DNA of 64,000 nt from Isoetes taiwanensis (GCA_021234155.1 JAJEKV010000557.1:62001-126000); one strand, 5' to 3'; shown: positions 27,001 through 37,669, numbered from the stretch's first letter. Numbers and translations are program-made. The notes: generated by a model not told the origin, from the letters alone.

Positions 27001-27904
27001 ATATGCTTGCATTGGAATGGAGGTATTCGATGAAAAACGTGTAAAAAATGGTAAAAGATAGTCATCAAATATACCTTTGCATAAATGATAGCGGTCTGTG
27101 CCCAGTAAGCTAACGTCATAAGCTGTCATATATTTACAGCAGGCAGAAACCTTGAGCAGAAGACTCCCTGTAGAATACACTTCTTGCAGACCTTCCCTGC
27201 CTTCTTCCCCATCCCCATATTTTCTGCCCTCTTCCGCATCTTAAATCCTTGACAATATTTTTACCTGGGCTCCAGAATATAAGCCAGCATGCCCAAAATT
27301 ATGCATTCTCTTGCTTCTGCAGAAACAACATATTTTTTCGTAGCAAGTTCAAATCATCACTTGAAACATCAAAAAGGAAAAAGAAGAACAGAATACCTGG
27401 CCAATCTCGTAGAACAAAGAGGTGTTGAATGATGCAGCAGTGCCGAATGATGCAGCAGTATAATAGGCATTAGAAAATTTGTAGTAGATAGTGGCGATCC
27501 TCCAAACTGAACACCTGGGCTTTTAGCAACGACATAGAAGGAAGGTGCTTTACAAATAAAAACCTTGAGAAAACCATAAACGGTTGTATCGTTTGCTTCC
27601 CTCGCTTAAAACCCTAAGTACGGAATGTTTGCCTTGCTCTTGTTTGCAGAAGCGTTGCATTCTGCAATATCAGCCACAAATAAAAATGGATGAAAGGTGA
27701 ACCTTCTTCCAGAACGTTTATATTAAGAACAGACAGAATCTCGGCGGAGCTCAGAGTGCCATAGCCAAATGAAAGAGTCTGTGATTTCAAATCCGATGAA
27801 TGGACTAAAATAATCCCGCATGCGGGAGATGGAACGCCGCATGCGTCTGCACTGCGGCATTCCATGCACGAAGTCCAACGCCTTACCATTTTAAAAAAGA
27901 AGAT

Positions 27905-29119
27905 AATGCAAATGCTTTGGACCTTGAAATCCATCACATGGATGTGAACACTACTTTCTTAAATGCTAAACTTGATGAAGAGATATTTATGCAGCAAGCA
28001 AAGGGTTTTGAACAAAAGGGGAATGTAGTATGGAAGCTTAAACGAGCTGTTTATGGGCTCAAACAGTCACCAAGGCAATGGTATTTATGCATGGATAACT
28101 TCTTGAAGGAGCAAGGATTTGTTAAACTTCAAAATGAAGGTAATTTGTATGTTTACAAGGAGAAGGTAAATTTCTGCTTTATTGCCTTGTATGTTGATGA
28201 CTGCATAATGGTTGCAAACAATTTGGAATGCTTAAACTTTCGCAAAACAGTGCTAAGTAGCAGATTTCAAATGACAGACCTAGGGTTGTTGCAAAAATTT
28301 CTTGGTATTGAAGTGCACAGGAATCGAGAGCAAAGAAGAATAACTTTGACACAAAGATATAACATACAAGGTATATTGGAAAAATTTGGAATGGTTAAGC
28401 GCAAAAGGTCTAAAAACTCCACTAGTAGTAGACCAGATATAGCATATAGTGTTAACCTACTTAGTAGGTTTGGAAACAATTATGGAAAACAGCATTGGCT
28501 TGCTGCCAAAAGGGTATTAAGGTTTTTAAAGGGAACTTGCAATGAAGGTTTAACCTTCACAAATACAAATTTGGAATTAACTGCATATTCAGATGCAGAT
28601 TGGGGTGGAGATTTGGACACAAGAGAATCTACCTCTGGATATATCTTGCAGATTGGTGGAAGCACAGTGTCTTGGAGAAGCAAAAAACAAGGTTGCATAG
28701 CCATGTCAACTGCTGAAGCTGAATATAATGCAGCCTCATTAGCCAGTAGAGAAGTTGTTTGGGTTAGAAGATTGTTGAGTGAAATAGGAGCAGTTCAAGA
28801 TAAGCCTACCACGTTGTTTATTGATAATGTTAGTTGTATAGCCATAGCTAAAAACCCTGTGCTACACGAAAGGACAAAGCATATTGAGCTTCAAGTACAT
28901 TTTATCAGAGATATGAATATAAAAATTACTGTGGAATACAAAAATACAGAAGACCAAACTGCAGACATTTTTACTAAAGTATTACCAGCATACAGGTTCT
29001 TGAAGTTACAGGTGAATATTGGAATTAATGGTACAAAACCAGATGGAGTAAGTGCAGTAAAAGTCAAGGAAGCAGAAAAATACAATCACAAGTCAGTACA
29101 GTTTGATATAACAGCGTAA
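27905..29119 (+). pseudogene. Ty1/copia retrotransposon fragment: reverse transcriptase and RNase H
   Basis: A 400-codon open frame from 27917 carries the copia RT core: HHMDVNTTFLNAKL near the start, AVYGLKQSPRQWY, and the catalytic YVDD box at about residue 92. It then carries the RNase H region (AYSDADWGGD, STAEAEYNAA, KHIELQVHFIRD) and the typical C-terminal EYKNTEDQTADIFTK. The 5' portion (gag, protease, integrase and the front of RT) is absent, so the element is truncated. The stretch between the RT thumb (KFGMVKRKRSK) and RPDIAYSV is shorter than in complete copia proteins by several tens of residues, indicating an in-frame internal deletion. The frame is otherwise open, so decay is recent or partial. 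A purine-rich tract and possible 3' LTR follow. It is probably immobile by itself. Confidence 0.9.
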
Positions 29120-29147
29120 GTTCATATCAGAATATGAATATGTGACA

Positions 29148-29440
29148 TTAAGGGGAATGTTGCAAATATGTAATGTCAGTATATTCATGCTTAAGGGAAA
29201 GATCTTCAGCATATTCATATCTTAGAGGAAGATCTAAAAGGGTAGTCTTAACCCTAATGTTTAAATATCATTGAGGCCTTAACCATATAGAAATATGACC
29301 TTATTTTAGTCGGTTATGTTTCATAAGGATAAGGTATTGCAAAAATTAGAATGAACAGTGCTGGACCAATGAGATAATTCCATTGTTGAATCGAGGAGAC
29401 GGTCATGGCTTGACCGACTGCTACAGCTCCGGAAGACTTC
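29148..29440 (+). mobile_element. Possible copia polypurine tract and start of 3' LTR
   Basis: About 30 bases after the RNase H stop, ATTAAGGGGAATGTTG has the form of a copia polypurine tract followed by an LTR beginning TGTTGC at about 29159. The far LTR end is not visible and there is no 5' LTR partner in the window, so only the left border is proposed. Confidence 0.5.
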
Positions 29441-29674
29441 CATATAACCAGGTTGAATGCAATGAACCAATTGAGCTGGTGTGATCCGTTTTATTGATCA
29501 TGGTCGTGTGATCATTTGCAGTGTTGTTATTCCTCTTATAAGGCAAATGATGGTCGAGATATAGTCTATAGATAATTGCTCTTATGTCTTCAAATTTAGA
29601 TGGTGTCAATGGTTTAAATTGAAGCATAAGACTATAGAGATAGAAGTTAAGTTGGTTGCCTAGTTCATTCATTA

Positions 29675-29859
29675 AGAAATGACGTTTTCCTTCGTTTCAA
29701 CGAATAGAAGGAAAACGAGGTTCTAGGAATACGGAGGCAGTGGGCGCAGTTAGCAGTTAGTTAGCTCTTTTCCCTATTTATGTGCCTTTTCGTCATGTTC
29801 TCGCTCATCAGCTCTCTTGGAGCATCTCCTTTCCCCTTCTTCCTTCTCCCTACGGTTTG
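29675..29859 (+). repeat. Direct repeat, left copy (partner at 36718-36900)
   Basis: About 185 bp from AGAAATGACGTTTTCCTTCG to CTTCTCCCTACGGTTTG recur almost unchanged 7.04 kb downstream in the same orientation. It contains an 11-bp inverted repeat (CGTTTTCCTTC ... GAAGGAAAACG) and a TATA-like CCTATTTATG. The pair behaves like parts of LTRs enclosing the gag-like ORF at 29.98 kb, but true LTR ends (TG...CA) were not identified. Confidence 0.8.
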
Positions 29860-29978
29860 GCCGTAGACCGTCCTTCTATAGCACCCACGTCCTTGCCTCC
29901 GGTTCGACATATTCTGGCCTTTTGGTTGCCTTGGTCATTTTCCCCTGCTTTTCTGCATTTTTTTCCTTTTAGGTTTCC

Positions 29979-30461
29979 TTGAACCGCCCAAATTCGACCG
30001 GAGTTGTTGCTGGCTTGTCTGCACAGCTCCAGAGTCTCCTTCGGCATACTAGTGAAGGGAGTCTTGTTCCTTTCGATTTTGCACAAAAGGGAGTCTCGGT
30101 GTTTCTCGGTGCTTCTGAGTCTGGTGGTTGTTTCCGATCCATCTACACTTCCACGCTTCTTGTTATGGCCCCAAAAGCTGGTGGGTTAAAGTTCAGGAAG
30201 AGCCATGCATCTGAATCTTCTGAGCAGGTTCCAGCTTGGCTTAAAGCCATGGAAGACAAATTGGAGGTGAAGTTTGACGATCTGAGTGGCCTTCTGGAGA
30301 GCAGGTTGCTGGCTAAGATTGATGATCTGGGTCGCGCAAAAGCAGAAATTCTTGCGGCCCTGGAAACCAAGGTTTCATCTCTCCAGGAAGAAATTCAGCA
30401 GAAGAGCAAGAGAGCAAAAGCCCCTCTCTTAAAATTTCATGAAAATGTGAAAACCGTATGA
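29979..30461 (+). CDS. Gag-like coiled-coil ORF, C-terminally broken (hypothetical)
   Basis: This is a 160-codon frame. The more convincing start is the internal ATG at 30165 (MAPKAGGLKFRKS). The following sequence is strongly helical, with heptad-like Leu/Lys/Glu spacing (AWLKAMEDKLEVKFDDLSGL, then LETKVSSLQEEIQQKSKRAK), as expected of a coiled coil. After the stop at 30461 another frame continues protein-like (LNELED, then FLDLEALVKYGSPDATAKD), so a frameshift probably cut a longer product. It sits just downstream of a 185-bp direct repeat with a TATA-like box, which fits a retroelement 5' LTR, leader and gag layout. No zinc knuckle or other diagnostic gag motif is visible, so gag is an inference. 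Confidence 0.4.
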   Translation: MNRPNSTGVVAGLSAQLQSLLRHTSEGSLVPFDFAQKGVSVFLGASESGGCFRSIYTSTLLVMAPKAGGLKFRKSHASESSEQVPAWLKAMEDKLEVKFDDLSGLLESRLLAKIDDLGRAKAEILAALETKVSSLQEEIQQKSKRAKAPLLKFHENVKTV

Positions 30462-30857
30462 TTGTTTGAATGAGTTGGAAGACTGATTTCTTGATTTGGA
30501 GGCACTTGTAAAATACGGATCCCCGGATGCAACAGCCAAAGACATCATCATAGAGGTAACTCTTTGATTTGTAAAAGGAAAAAAATAATATGCATCAGGG
30601 ATAGGAAAGGGCCAAGAATTGTAGAATTCTATGAAATGGGGGAGTTTGGCCTTTTCGATTTCAAGAACAGCCCAAGAATAGGGCTCGATGGACCTGTGGT
30701 GACTCTGTCATAACCCTTTTTAATATGTGTTGTCTGCTGTTTCCGTCTCTGTTTGCATTTAACCTATAAGTCGTATTTAATTAAAGTGGGACAAATCTCG
30801 AATTTTGGGACTCGGACTGAAAATGGGACAAAATTTTTTTCATTGAATCGTTGTTAG

Positions 30858-31190
30858 ATCAGGGGGAGGGGAAGGGTAAGGGGAGAAGCCTGTTGATCAG
30901 GGGAAAGGGAAGGGAAAGGGGAAAGGGAAGGGAAAGGGGAGATGGAAGGGAGGGACTGAGGGAGGGAGGCAAAGGAGCAAGGGAGAGGAAGGAGGCAGGG
31001 GAGAGGTAGGAGAGGCAAGGGATAAGTTGGAAGAAGGGGAAGGGAAGGGGCGGGGGATGGAGGAGGGGGAAGGAGGGAGGGAGGGGAGGGAGAGAGAAGG
31101 AGGGAGGGAGGGAGGAGGGGGGCAGGGGGAGGGGAGAGAAGAGCAAAGGAGCAAAGGAGGAGAGGGAGGGGCAAAACGGGGCAAGGTCTC
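30858..31190. repeat. G-rich purine low-complexity tract
   Basis: About 330 bp of almost pure G and A on the plus strand, built from GGGGA/GGGAAGGG/GGAGGGAGG phrases. It may form triplex or G-quadruplex structures. The long minus-strand Pro/Ser/Leu frames across it are composition artefacts. Confidence 0.9.
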
Positions 31191-31199
31191 CGCCCTCCC

Positions 31200-31300
31200 C
31201 CCAAGTATTAATTATTAATGTATAATTAATAATTAATTAAACTAACTAAATAATTAATTAAATAATAAATTAAATTAATTTAATGACTAAGTTAAATAAT
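31200..31300. repeat. AT-rich low-complexity tract
   Basis: Runs of TTAATTAATTAAA and AATAATTAATTAAATAAT directly follow the G-rich tract, giving an abrupt composition switch. No coding potential. Confidence 0.85.
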
Positions 31301-31499
31301 AATCCTTAACATGGTAGTCACGGATGCATACAATCACAAGCATAGAGCCCAAATACCCAACCAAGCACCACAACTACCTAGGGCCGAAATACAACACAAA
31401 CACACAAATCATAAGCTTCCATTCTACTTCGGTGAGTCTAGAATGAAGCATCTTTTCTAAAGCCTCGCCCTAAGCATCCATCCTTTTGATACTTCATTA

Positions 31500-32170
31500 A
31501 TGGCTCGCCTGTGCTCAGTATTTTGGAGGCGTGCAAAGACTTAGCAATGGCAATTACATCAAGCGGCGGATATCAATGCTCGGAAAACGTCAACCGGCAA
31601 AGAAGGATCTGCGAAGATCATTAGGTAACATGCTTTACGCCATTCTGCGAGTGAGATATAGTCTCGCCAGACTGTTGTGCCGCTGTTGCAGGCATTTGGC
31701 AATCGCTATGGTCCCGCTCTCATTGATGCCCTTGTTGGTGGAAAGGTTGAGCTCCTTCAATACTCCTCCATGTGCATGCGATATATTTGGCTCCTTCATC
31801 CCCTATTCTTGTTGTCGGAAGAGACGGCTCCTCAAACTGGGTGTATTGGCTGCATAAGGATTCCCCAAGCAATTTTATTGTCCCCTTCATCTCCTATTCT
31901 TTCTGTCGTTTAAGATTAGCTTCAGCCTTGTATGCGGACTTTTGAGTGCTTTAGCCACCATTTTGCTCCCTCGCCCCCCGATGTTGTTGCCTTGTAGATC
32001 TAGATCCTCCAATCCTTTATTGGCGCCTCAGTAAAGCTTCGAGACCAATCTTGCTCCTTCGTCTCCTATTTCGCTTCCACTTTGCAACCATAACTCCCTC
32101 AACTTATTTTCGTGGACTTTGCATCGATTCGCCGAAAGAATCGCACCCTGTCTCCTCTATTTTGGTTTCA
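31500..32170 (-). pseudogene. RNI-type leucine-rich-repeat gene fragment
   Basis: Minus-strand pieces match ribonuclease-inhibitor/NLRC3-like LRR units of about 28 residues. From high to low coordinates these are LRELW followed by SEIGDEGARLVSKLY (about 32075-32031), LEDLDLQGNNIGGRGSKMVA with KALK (about 32010-31938), IGDEGDNKIA (about 31875), IGDEGAKYIA (about 31810), and LKELNLSTNKGINESGTIAI followed by AKCLQQ (about 31770-31690). A last unit is IAIAKSLHASKILSTGEP (about 31550). The IGDEGA.xIA plus LxxLxL cadence is diagnostic. Units are separated by frame changes and stops, and no N-terminal domain is present, so this is a decayed fragment. In some plant lineages such LRR arrays belong to NLR-like or GTPase-LRR proteins, but no such domain is attached here. 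It lies inside the candidate TIR element, possibly as captured host sequence. Confidence 0.7.
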
Positions 32171-32179
32171 CAAAAAAGT

Positions 32180-33780
32180 AGCTCTTGCAAGATACTGCCC
32201 TGGAGCTCAAATGGTGGCCCATGCCCTGGAGCTCTGTTTTGGCAGAGTCGCAGAAAAGCACAGGGGAAGATGGCGACGGAAAAAAATTGGACAGAGATGC
32301 AGGCCGGAAAGTGGAGGTGCTAGTTCTATCCGCAGAGCTTGATACTTCTCACAATCGGAGTTATGAGTATGGCATTTCTGAGCCAAGAGTGGTTCGCCGG
32401 AGCTGTGATTGGGCTTGGGACCTTAGGTATGAAGGTCAAGGAGGGAGGGCGGTGAGTGGGTAGTGGAGCTTCCACTATGGAGCCGATGATTCCACGATTC
32501 CGGTGGGTAGTGGAGCTTCCGGCTATGGAGCTATCTCGCCTCGCTCTCGATTACGCATCAGAGGTAAATGCTCAATCGGGCTCATCCTTCAAATTGAGGG
32601 CCGTCCCTCCCTCCCCTTCGTAATCTCTTCCCTCGCCAGAATCACTCCTGGGCCGCCCCTCCGTCCCAATTCCGCCCAGATCCGCCGGAGCTGATTTGAA
32701 CTGCGTTTTTTCCGCCTGCTGCTCCCATTGACGTGCCCAGCAGAATCTCCCTTCTCTTCATTGCTTCATGATCGTAGCCTCTTCCCTTCTGAAGCTTTAG
32801 CTATGGCCAAGGATTGAGTGCCTGCAATGCTTTTGGAGAAGTCAATCTATGCTAACGAAGGAGAAACAGGCGAGAATAACAAAGATTTGGTGGTGTGGAT
32901 GGCTATGGCATCTTCTTCCGGAAACAAAGAGTTCAAGTGGTACAAAGATATTCGTCTCAAAGGTATGTACCAAATTTTAAATTTCAAGCATGGGCGGGAA
33001 AAAATGGCGGGGTATAGAAAAAAAGCGGGGTAAAAAAATACGTTGAAAAAACAAGTATAAAATTAATGTTAATATATAATTTGACGATTATTTATACATC
33101 CCCCAATTTCTCTTTTTATACATGTGCAGGAGGTGCTTCTACATATTCCATCACTTAGAGCCATGTGGGAACTGGAGCCAGTTTGAACCTTTAGGACATT
33201 GTCCTAAATCTCTTTTTTTTTCAAAGGTATGTACAAAATCCCCCCTCCCCCTCTTTTTTAAATTTCAAATTTCGAATTTATCTAAGGCCAACGCGTATGG
33301 ATTAAAATGTATCTATGTGTCTAGACTAGTAGAAGGTCGTCAAACCAATGATTATACTAAGTATAAATTTAATCAAAAATATTGTTAGGCGATGTGTGTG
33401 CATATAAAGCATAAAAAACTGTATGGATCTAATGAAAAAATATAATGGAACCATGATTTTCTTAATACATTTATGTCATTTATGGACATTTATGTGCTAG
33501 TATGCTATACTATACTATATAACTATATATTGCTTTGTATGGAGCGTGTGCTAGTATGCTAATGCGTGTATTATGAAATTGTGGTAGTATAAAGTACTAA
33601 TGTGTGCTAATTAGGGTGTGCTAGAATAAAAATGCTAATGTGTGCTAGTATAAAAACAATTGTTAAATATTAATGTGTGCTAAATACTAATGTGCTGTGA
33701 GAAAAACAATAAACTATGGTGTGATAGAATAATAAACTATGGTGGAAAATTAGATGGATATATAGATAAAATGATGCTCC
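32180..33780. other. Unassigned interior of the TIR element
   Basis: Several short plus-strand frames occur (for example 32818-33033, starting MPAMLLEKSIYANEGE, which looks exon-like). I recognise none of them. From about 33490 to 33710 the phrase AATGTGTGCTAGTATAAAAA recurs in diverged form, an old AT-rich minisatellite. Confidence 0.35.
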
Positions 33781-33830
33781 GCAAAAATAATCTTTGGCCC
33801 TTGAAATTGCCTTTTTTTTTACTCACGCTT

Positions 33831-34240
33831 TTTTCGACTCAGCGAGTCGAGAAAGGCCCTAAACCCGCGTTTTTAAGCTTTGAGGCTTTGAGTCGAGAAA
33901 GGCCCGACCCCTAAAAACTGCGTTTTTTTGAGCTTTGAGCTTTTCTCAACTCGCGAAGTCGAGAAAGGCCTTCTGACCCCTAAAACCTGCGTTTTTTGCT
34001 CCCATTTTGCCTTTCGACGACTAAAAGTCGAGAAAGGCCCCTCGACCCCTAAAACCTCGTTTTTCGCTTTATTGGCTTTTTCGACTCATGAAGTCGAGAA
34101 AGGCCTTCGACCCTAAAACCTGCGTTTTGCCGCTTTCTCGACCTTTCGAGTCGAAAGGAAATGACCCCTAAAAACTGCGTTTTTTAAACTTCCGCTGCCT
34201 TTCTCGACTCATGCAGTCGAAAGGCTCTTATTCAAGCCTG
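33831..34240 (+). repeat. Tandem array of ~67-bp units with internal hairpins
   Basis: The phrase AGTCGAGAAAGGCC, or a slight variant, occurs at about 33845, 33890, 33957, 34025, 34092, 34149 and 34215. Spacing is mostly 66-68 bp. Each unit pairs TCGACTC with GAGTCGA around a short loop and continues as CCCCTAAAACCTGCGTTTTT. Differences between units cluster at the CG-containing hairpin tips. Confidence 0.85.
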
Positions 34241-35114
34241 TATTTTCCCAAAATGGCCCTAAGAACTGTGTTTTATTTTAATTTTTTTGCCTGTAGCATC
34301 ACTTGACTAACTTGATTTTGTCTTTTGCAGTCCTTATCTCCACCAGATAGTACATGCTTGGGAGCAATGAAAAGACCAGTTCATTGAAGAAAGATGCCGA
34401 GAAGAGGGTGGTGACATCAGTTGGACATACAAGCACGTGGCCTATGAAGGAACTCCTCATACCAATTTTTATCGTATGTAAGTTGCTCCGTGACTTGGAC
34501 AGAGCTCCACGCGCCGTTTGCACTAGGTGGTTCATGTGTGAAGAGGGTGTAATCATTGTGATAATACGACCATTATGGTCGCTTCACCCACTGTAATATA
34601 TATTGTAATGAGCCCATTTATAAATATAAGGTATCTCAAAACTAGTATTTTTTGGTGATTAAGTAAACAATTTGCTTAATTTTTGTTGGAATTTGTGATC
34701 TCTTGTCTACCCACCTAAGAAAATAGAGCCAAAATGTCTTGGTAAAGGAATTCACCCTCACGTGAAAAACTCTTATTTTCAATGACAAATAAGCCCCAAA
34801 ATAGGGACTCGACTCGCTATCCAAGAAAACTGGGAGAAAGCTTGGATGCACAAGAATGCACAAAAATTGAATTAAGGGCGGTTTTGAAGCCTGGGGTGCT
34901 CCTTTTTGTGTAAAATGACAGAGTTCCGAAAAAAAGTGGGAATGGAATGAGTCCCACTTTAATTAAATACGACTTCTATGTAAGAGCTTCCAGTGTTCCG
35001 GTATCTCAGATTTGCGGGGGATTTAACCCTGTTGTTTTGGGAGTCTGCCCAAAATGGGGCTTTAAGAATCTGTTCTTTTGTTTCATGGCCTTCTTGTGGT
35101 TGGAAGGAATAAAC

Positions 35115-35615
35115 TTGTCTCTGTTTCAGTGCTTTAAGGAGCAGAGTTTCAGGAGGAAGGCTCCTCTTATTAATACCTTATTTTCTGGAATAGTTAAGGG
35201 GTGAAAGCATGCTAGGGTGTACCATCTAAAGTACTTTTTAGGGAGTGCAAAACTACCGAGAAAAGTACCCAGCATTGGGTACTGGGAACTTGCATAAATG
35301 AGTCAACAACTACAAATCCAAGAGTTGATTCATGCATTTTAGCCTCTAATAGGATTGTTATCCTCTTAATACTACAGATTGACATGTTCTTGGCATTTAT
35401 TTTGAGAAATTCTTATTGATTTTAATTGAAAGAAAAATAGAAAGTACCAGTTTTAAAAGTACCTAGTGCAGGTACTTTTGAGGGTTCCAAAAGTGGTACA
35501 CCGTAGCATGCTTTCACCCTAAGCTTGTTTCTTATTGTCTCTGTTTCAGTGCTTTAAGGAGCAGAGTTTCGGGAAGAAGGCTCCTCTTATTAATACATTA
35601 TTGTCTGGAATAGTT
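35115..35615 (+). repeat. 81-bp direct duplication flanking a MITE
   Basis: TTGTCTCTGTTTCAGTGCTT and the following bases to TCTGGAATAGTT occur at 35115-35195 and 35535-35615 with about five differences. A Harbinger-like MITE lies exactly between the copies, immediately after the first. The duplicated stretch includes a splice-acceptor-like TCTGTTTCAG. Confidence 0.85.
35198..35519. mobile_element. 322-bp Harbinger/Tourist-like MITE
   Basis: Terminal inverted repeats GGGTGAAAGCATGCTAGGGT (left, followed by GTACC) and GGTACACCGTAGCATGCTTT (right, followed by CACCC) match over about 25 bp with one mismatch. TAA flanks both ends (35195-35197 and 35520-35522), the 3-bp TWA target-site duplication typical of PIF/Harbinger elements. 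Further inside, GTACTTTT and AAAAGTAC phrases extend an imperfect long inverted repeat. There is no coding capacity, as expected of a MITE. Confidence 0.85.
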
Positions 35616-36717
35616 GAATTTGTTTCTTAATGATTTCTCTGCTTCATCCTGGCAATCTCGGGTTTTTAATTCCCAGGAGTGTTAAAGTTGTTTGAGCTTT
35701 CAGAAATTATTGGTGTTCCTTGGTTTTCTCAGGGTTCCCATGATTATGTTTTGGTTATTCAAATTCTGATCGGGTATTATAGTTTGTTTCTACTCATTGA
35801 TTGATCCCATGATAGCTATTCTCAGGAAAAGGCCAAGACATTCCTGTGTTTGGTGGTCTCTGCATAAGTCGTTTGCCTGGCATCTGTGTTCTTTCGTGAC
35901 CTGATCCATTTTAATTGACCTGTTTCATGGAGTGCCCTGTTCTGTAGACTCGGACTCAGATTCAGCCCTGATTTTGCGACCTTGGAGAGATTTTTAGCCC
36001 TGTTTTTAGCTGGAGCATGCCGTTTCTTCAGGTCCTGGCCGCAGATCCTCGCCTCACCTGCCTGCTCCGGTTGCCCCGCCATGCCACTGTCGACATGTTC
36101 TTGCCCCTTCTCACATCGGCCGCCTTGCTCTGTCGCCTTGCATCTCAGACCTTGCCGCCTGCTCTGCCGCCCATCTGTGAACGAAACTGGCCTTTTTTGT
36201 TTGGGGTTATTTTAAGTTTTTTCTTGGACTTATCTGAGTTTGCTAGGATTGGTCGAGATTATCCTATTTCTTTTCATAACATTCACATTACACATTACTT
36301 CATGCCACATATACTTCATACCACTTAAGCTAGCATAACTTATTAACGTGTATCATACAACCCTTAATTAAGGTGTTACTATTAATTATTTTTCAATTCT
36401 ATGTTTTGCTAGCTAAGGTGTTATTTTCTTAACCCATAACTAAGGTTTCCATGTTAAGCCTCCTTGGACTTAGAGTTTTTCTTAAAGTTGCTAAGACGAA
36501 GCAATAGTTGCTTACCATGGTTGGTGCACTTTGGAAATTGTTTAAGATCTGGTAGGTGCATAATATGTGATCTTACAGCGGGATGTTATGTCACTCAGCT
36601 GCTAGGCTTCTTATATTTTATGTGTGCAGCCACTGTCTCTTTGCCCTCCTCGATGGTTTTTATATTACTCCTGCCTCTTCTTCAGCATTCTTGTCCATGG
36701 CTACCCGTAGTATTCCT

Positions 36718-36900
36718 AGAAATGACGTTTTCCTTCGTTTCAACGAATAGAAGGAAAACGAGGTTCTAGGAATACGGAGGCAGATGGCAGTTAGCAGTTA
36801 GTTAGCTCTTTTCCCTATTTATGTGCCTTTTCGTCATGTTCTCGTTCATCAGCTCTCTTGGAGCATCTCCTTTTCCCTTCTTCCTTCTCCCTACGGTTTG
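36718..36900 (+). repeat. Direct repeat, right copy (partner at 29675-29859)
   Basis: This is about 183 bp nearly identical to the left copy, including the TATA-like CCTATTTATG. Here the 5' flank extends the hairpin: ATTCCTAGAA plus CGTTTTCCTTC on the left arm pair with GAAGGAAAACG plus TTCTAGGAAT on the right (36713-36775). After the shared CCTACGGTTTG the two copies diverge completely. Confidence 0.8.
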
Positions 36901-36944
36901 CCCCCAATCCTTCTCCTGTTTTTATGACTTGTTTGCAAACTTAC

Positions 36945-37115
36945 ACTTTGTTGGAGGCCTTGTGCCTAGTTGGAGGCCTAGTGCCTGGCGGGGCCTTTGT
37001 GCCTGGTTGAGGCCGGTGTGCTTTGTTGGGGCCTTGGTGCCTGGTTGAGGCCGGTGTGCCTAACGGAAGGCTTGGTTCCTAGTCGGAAGCCTTGGTGGCT
37101 GGATGGCCTTGGTGG
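36945..37115 (+). repeat. Degenerate GC-rich minisatellite
   Basis: Variants of TTGGGGCCTTGGTGCCTGG and TTGAGGCCGGTGTGCC alternate in about eight copies with a period of roughly 18-20 bp. The repeat may contribute to chance frames across it but shows no recognisable protein. Confidence 0.75.
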
Positions 37116-37570
37116 CCTTTGGTTTGTCTTTTTTGTGTGCAGGGTTTAGCGTGGCTGTTTGGAGGAGGGCTTTGGATTCGGAGCACAAGATGAAGATCAA
37201 TGGGGAAGACAATTCAAACATGTTTCGTCTTTGGCAATTTCTTTGTTGTATTGTATTTTCACCCAATAAGGCTGGTAAGCATGAGGGTACAAGATCTATT
37301 ATGTTTTTGGTCCTAGTATCGGTTAGTGATCCCATTATTGTCAGGGTTTTTCCTCGAAAACCCGAAAGGGCGAGGTTTTTTAATCCCGGCCATAATGGTT
37401 TCACTAGCTCGCTATCTGTATGTACTTGTTTTGGTTATCAAGGAGATGCCCATCAGCCAGCATATTCATTCATTAAGAAGTGATTTTTCATTAAATCTTG
37501 ATCAATATTTTCTAACAAATTGAAGGTAGAATACTATAGCCAGGATTTCCATGTTCAGCCGGTTTACATG

Positions 37571-37669
37571 AGGTAGTCGGTCGGATCTCGGGGTTTTCGG
37601 TCGGTAAACTAGTAGGCGGCCCGCCTACCGGTTTACCGGCCGGAAACCCCGAGATCCGGCCGGTTACCT
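37571..37669. mobile_element. 99-bp foldback/hairpin element
   Basis: The two arms are inverted copies meeting at a central C (37620), with AGGTA at the left edge and TACCT at the right. Most differences are C on one arm versus T on the other (GGCCGG versus GGTCGG, TTTCCGG versus TTTTCGG, AACCGG versus AACTAG). It looks like a small palindromic MITE. Target-site duplications are not obvious. Confidence 0.8.

Larger units (their letters stand above)
22450..27890. other. Gene-poor region
   Basis: I see no recognisable coding sequence here, only short chance frames. It contains a poly(T) tract at about 23817-23838, small duplications listed separately, and the phrase AAAAAACCCTAG near 25960, which is too short to be telomeric. 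At 27417-27470 a GAATGATGCAGCAGT phrase is duplicated. No retrotransposon 5' half corresponding to the copia fragment at 27.9 kb was found. Confidence 0.5.
30768..34975. mobile_element. Candidate 4.2-kb DNA transposon with 25-bp TIRs
   Basis: AAGTCGTATTTAATTAAAGT then GGGAC at 30768-30792 is exactly inverted at 34951-34975. Both ends are flanked by CTAT (30764-30767 and 34976-34979), a possible 4-bp target-site duplication. The interior carries a GA-rich tract, an AT-rich tract, an LRR pseudogene fragment, unknown ORF fragments and a 67-bp tandem array. I see no transposase, so it would be non-autonomous. The captured LRR fragment would make it Pack-type, which is inference. Short TIRs could also arise from two independent copies of a small repeat. 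Confidence 0.5.

Noticed and set aside
30854-31204. Minus-strand Pro/Leu/Ser-rich frames over the G-rich tract
   Set aside because: Low-complexity artefact.
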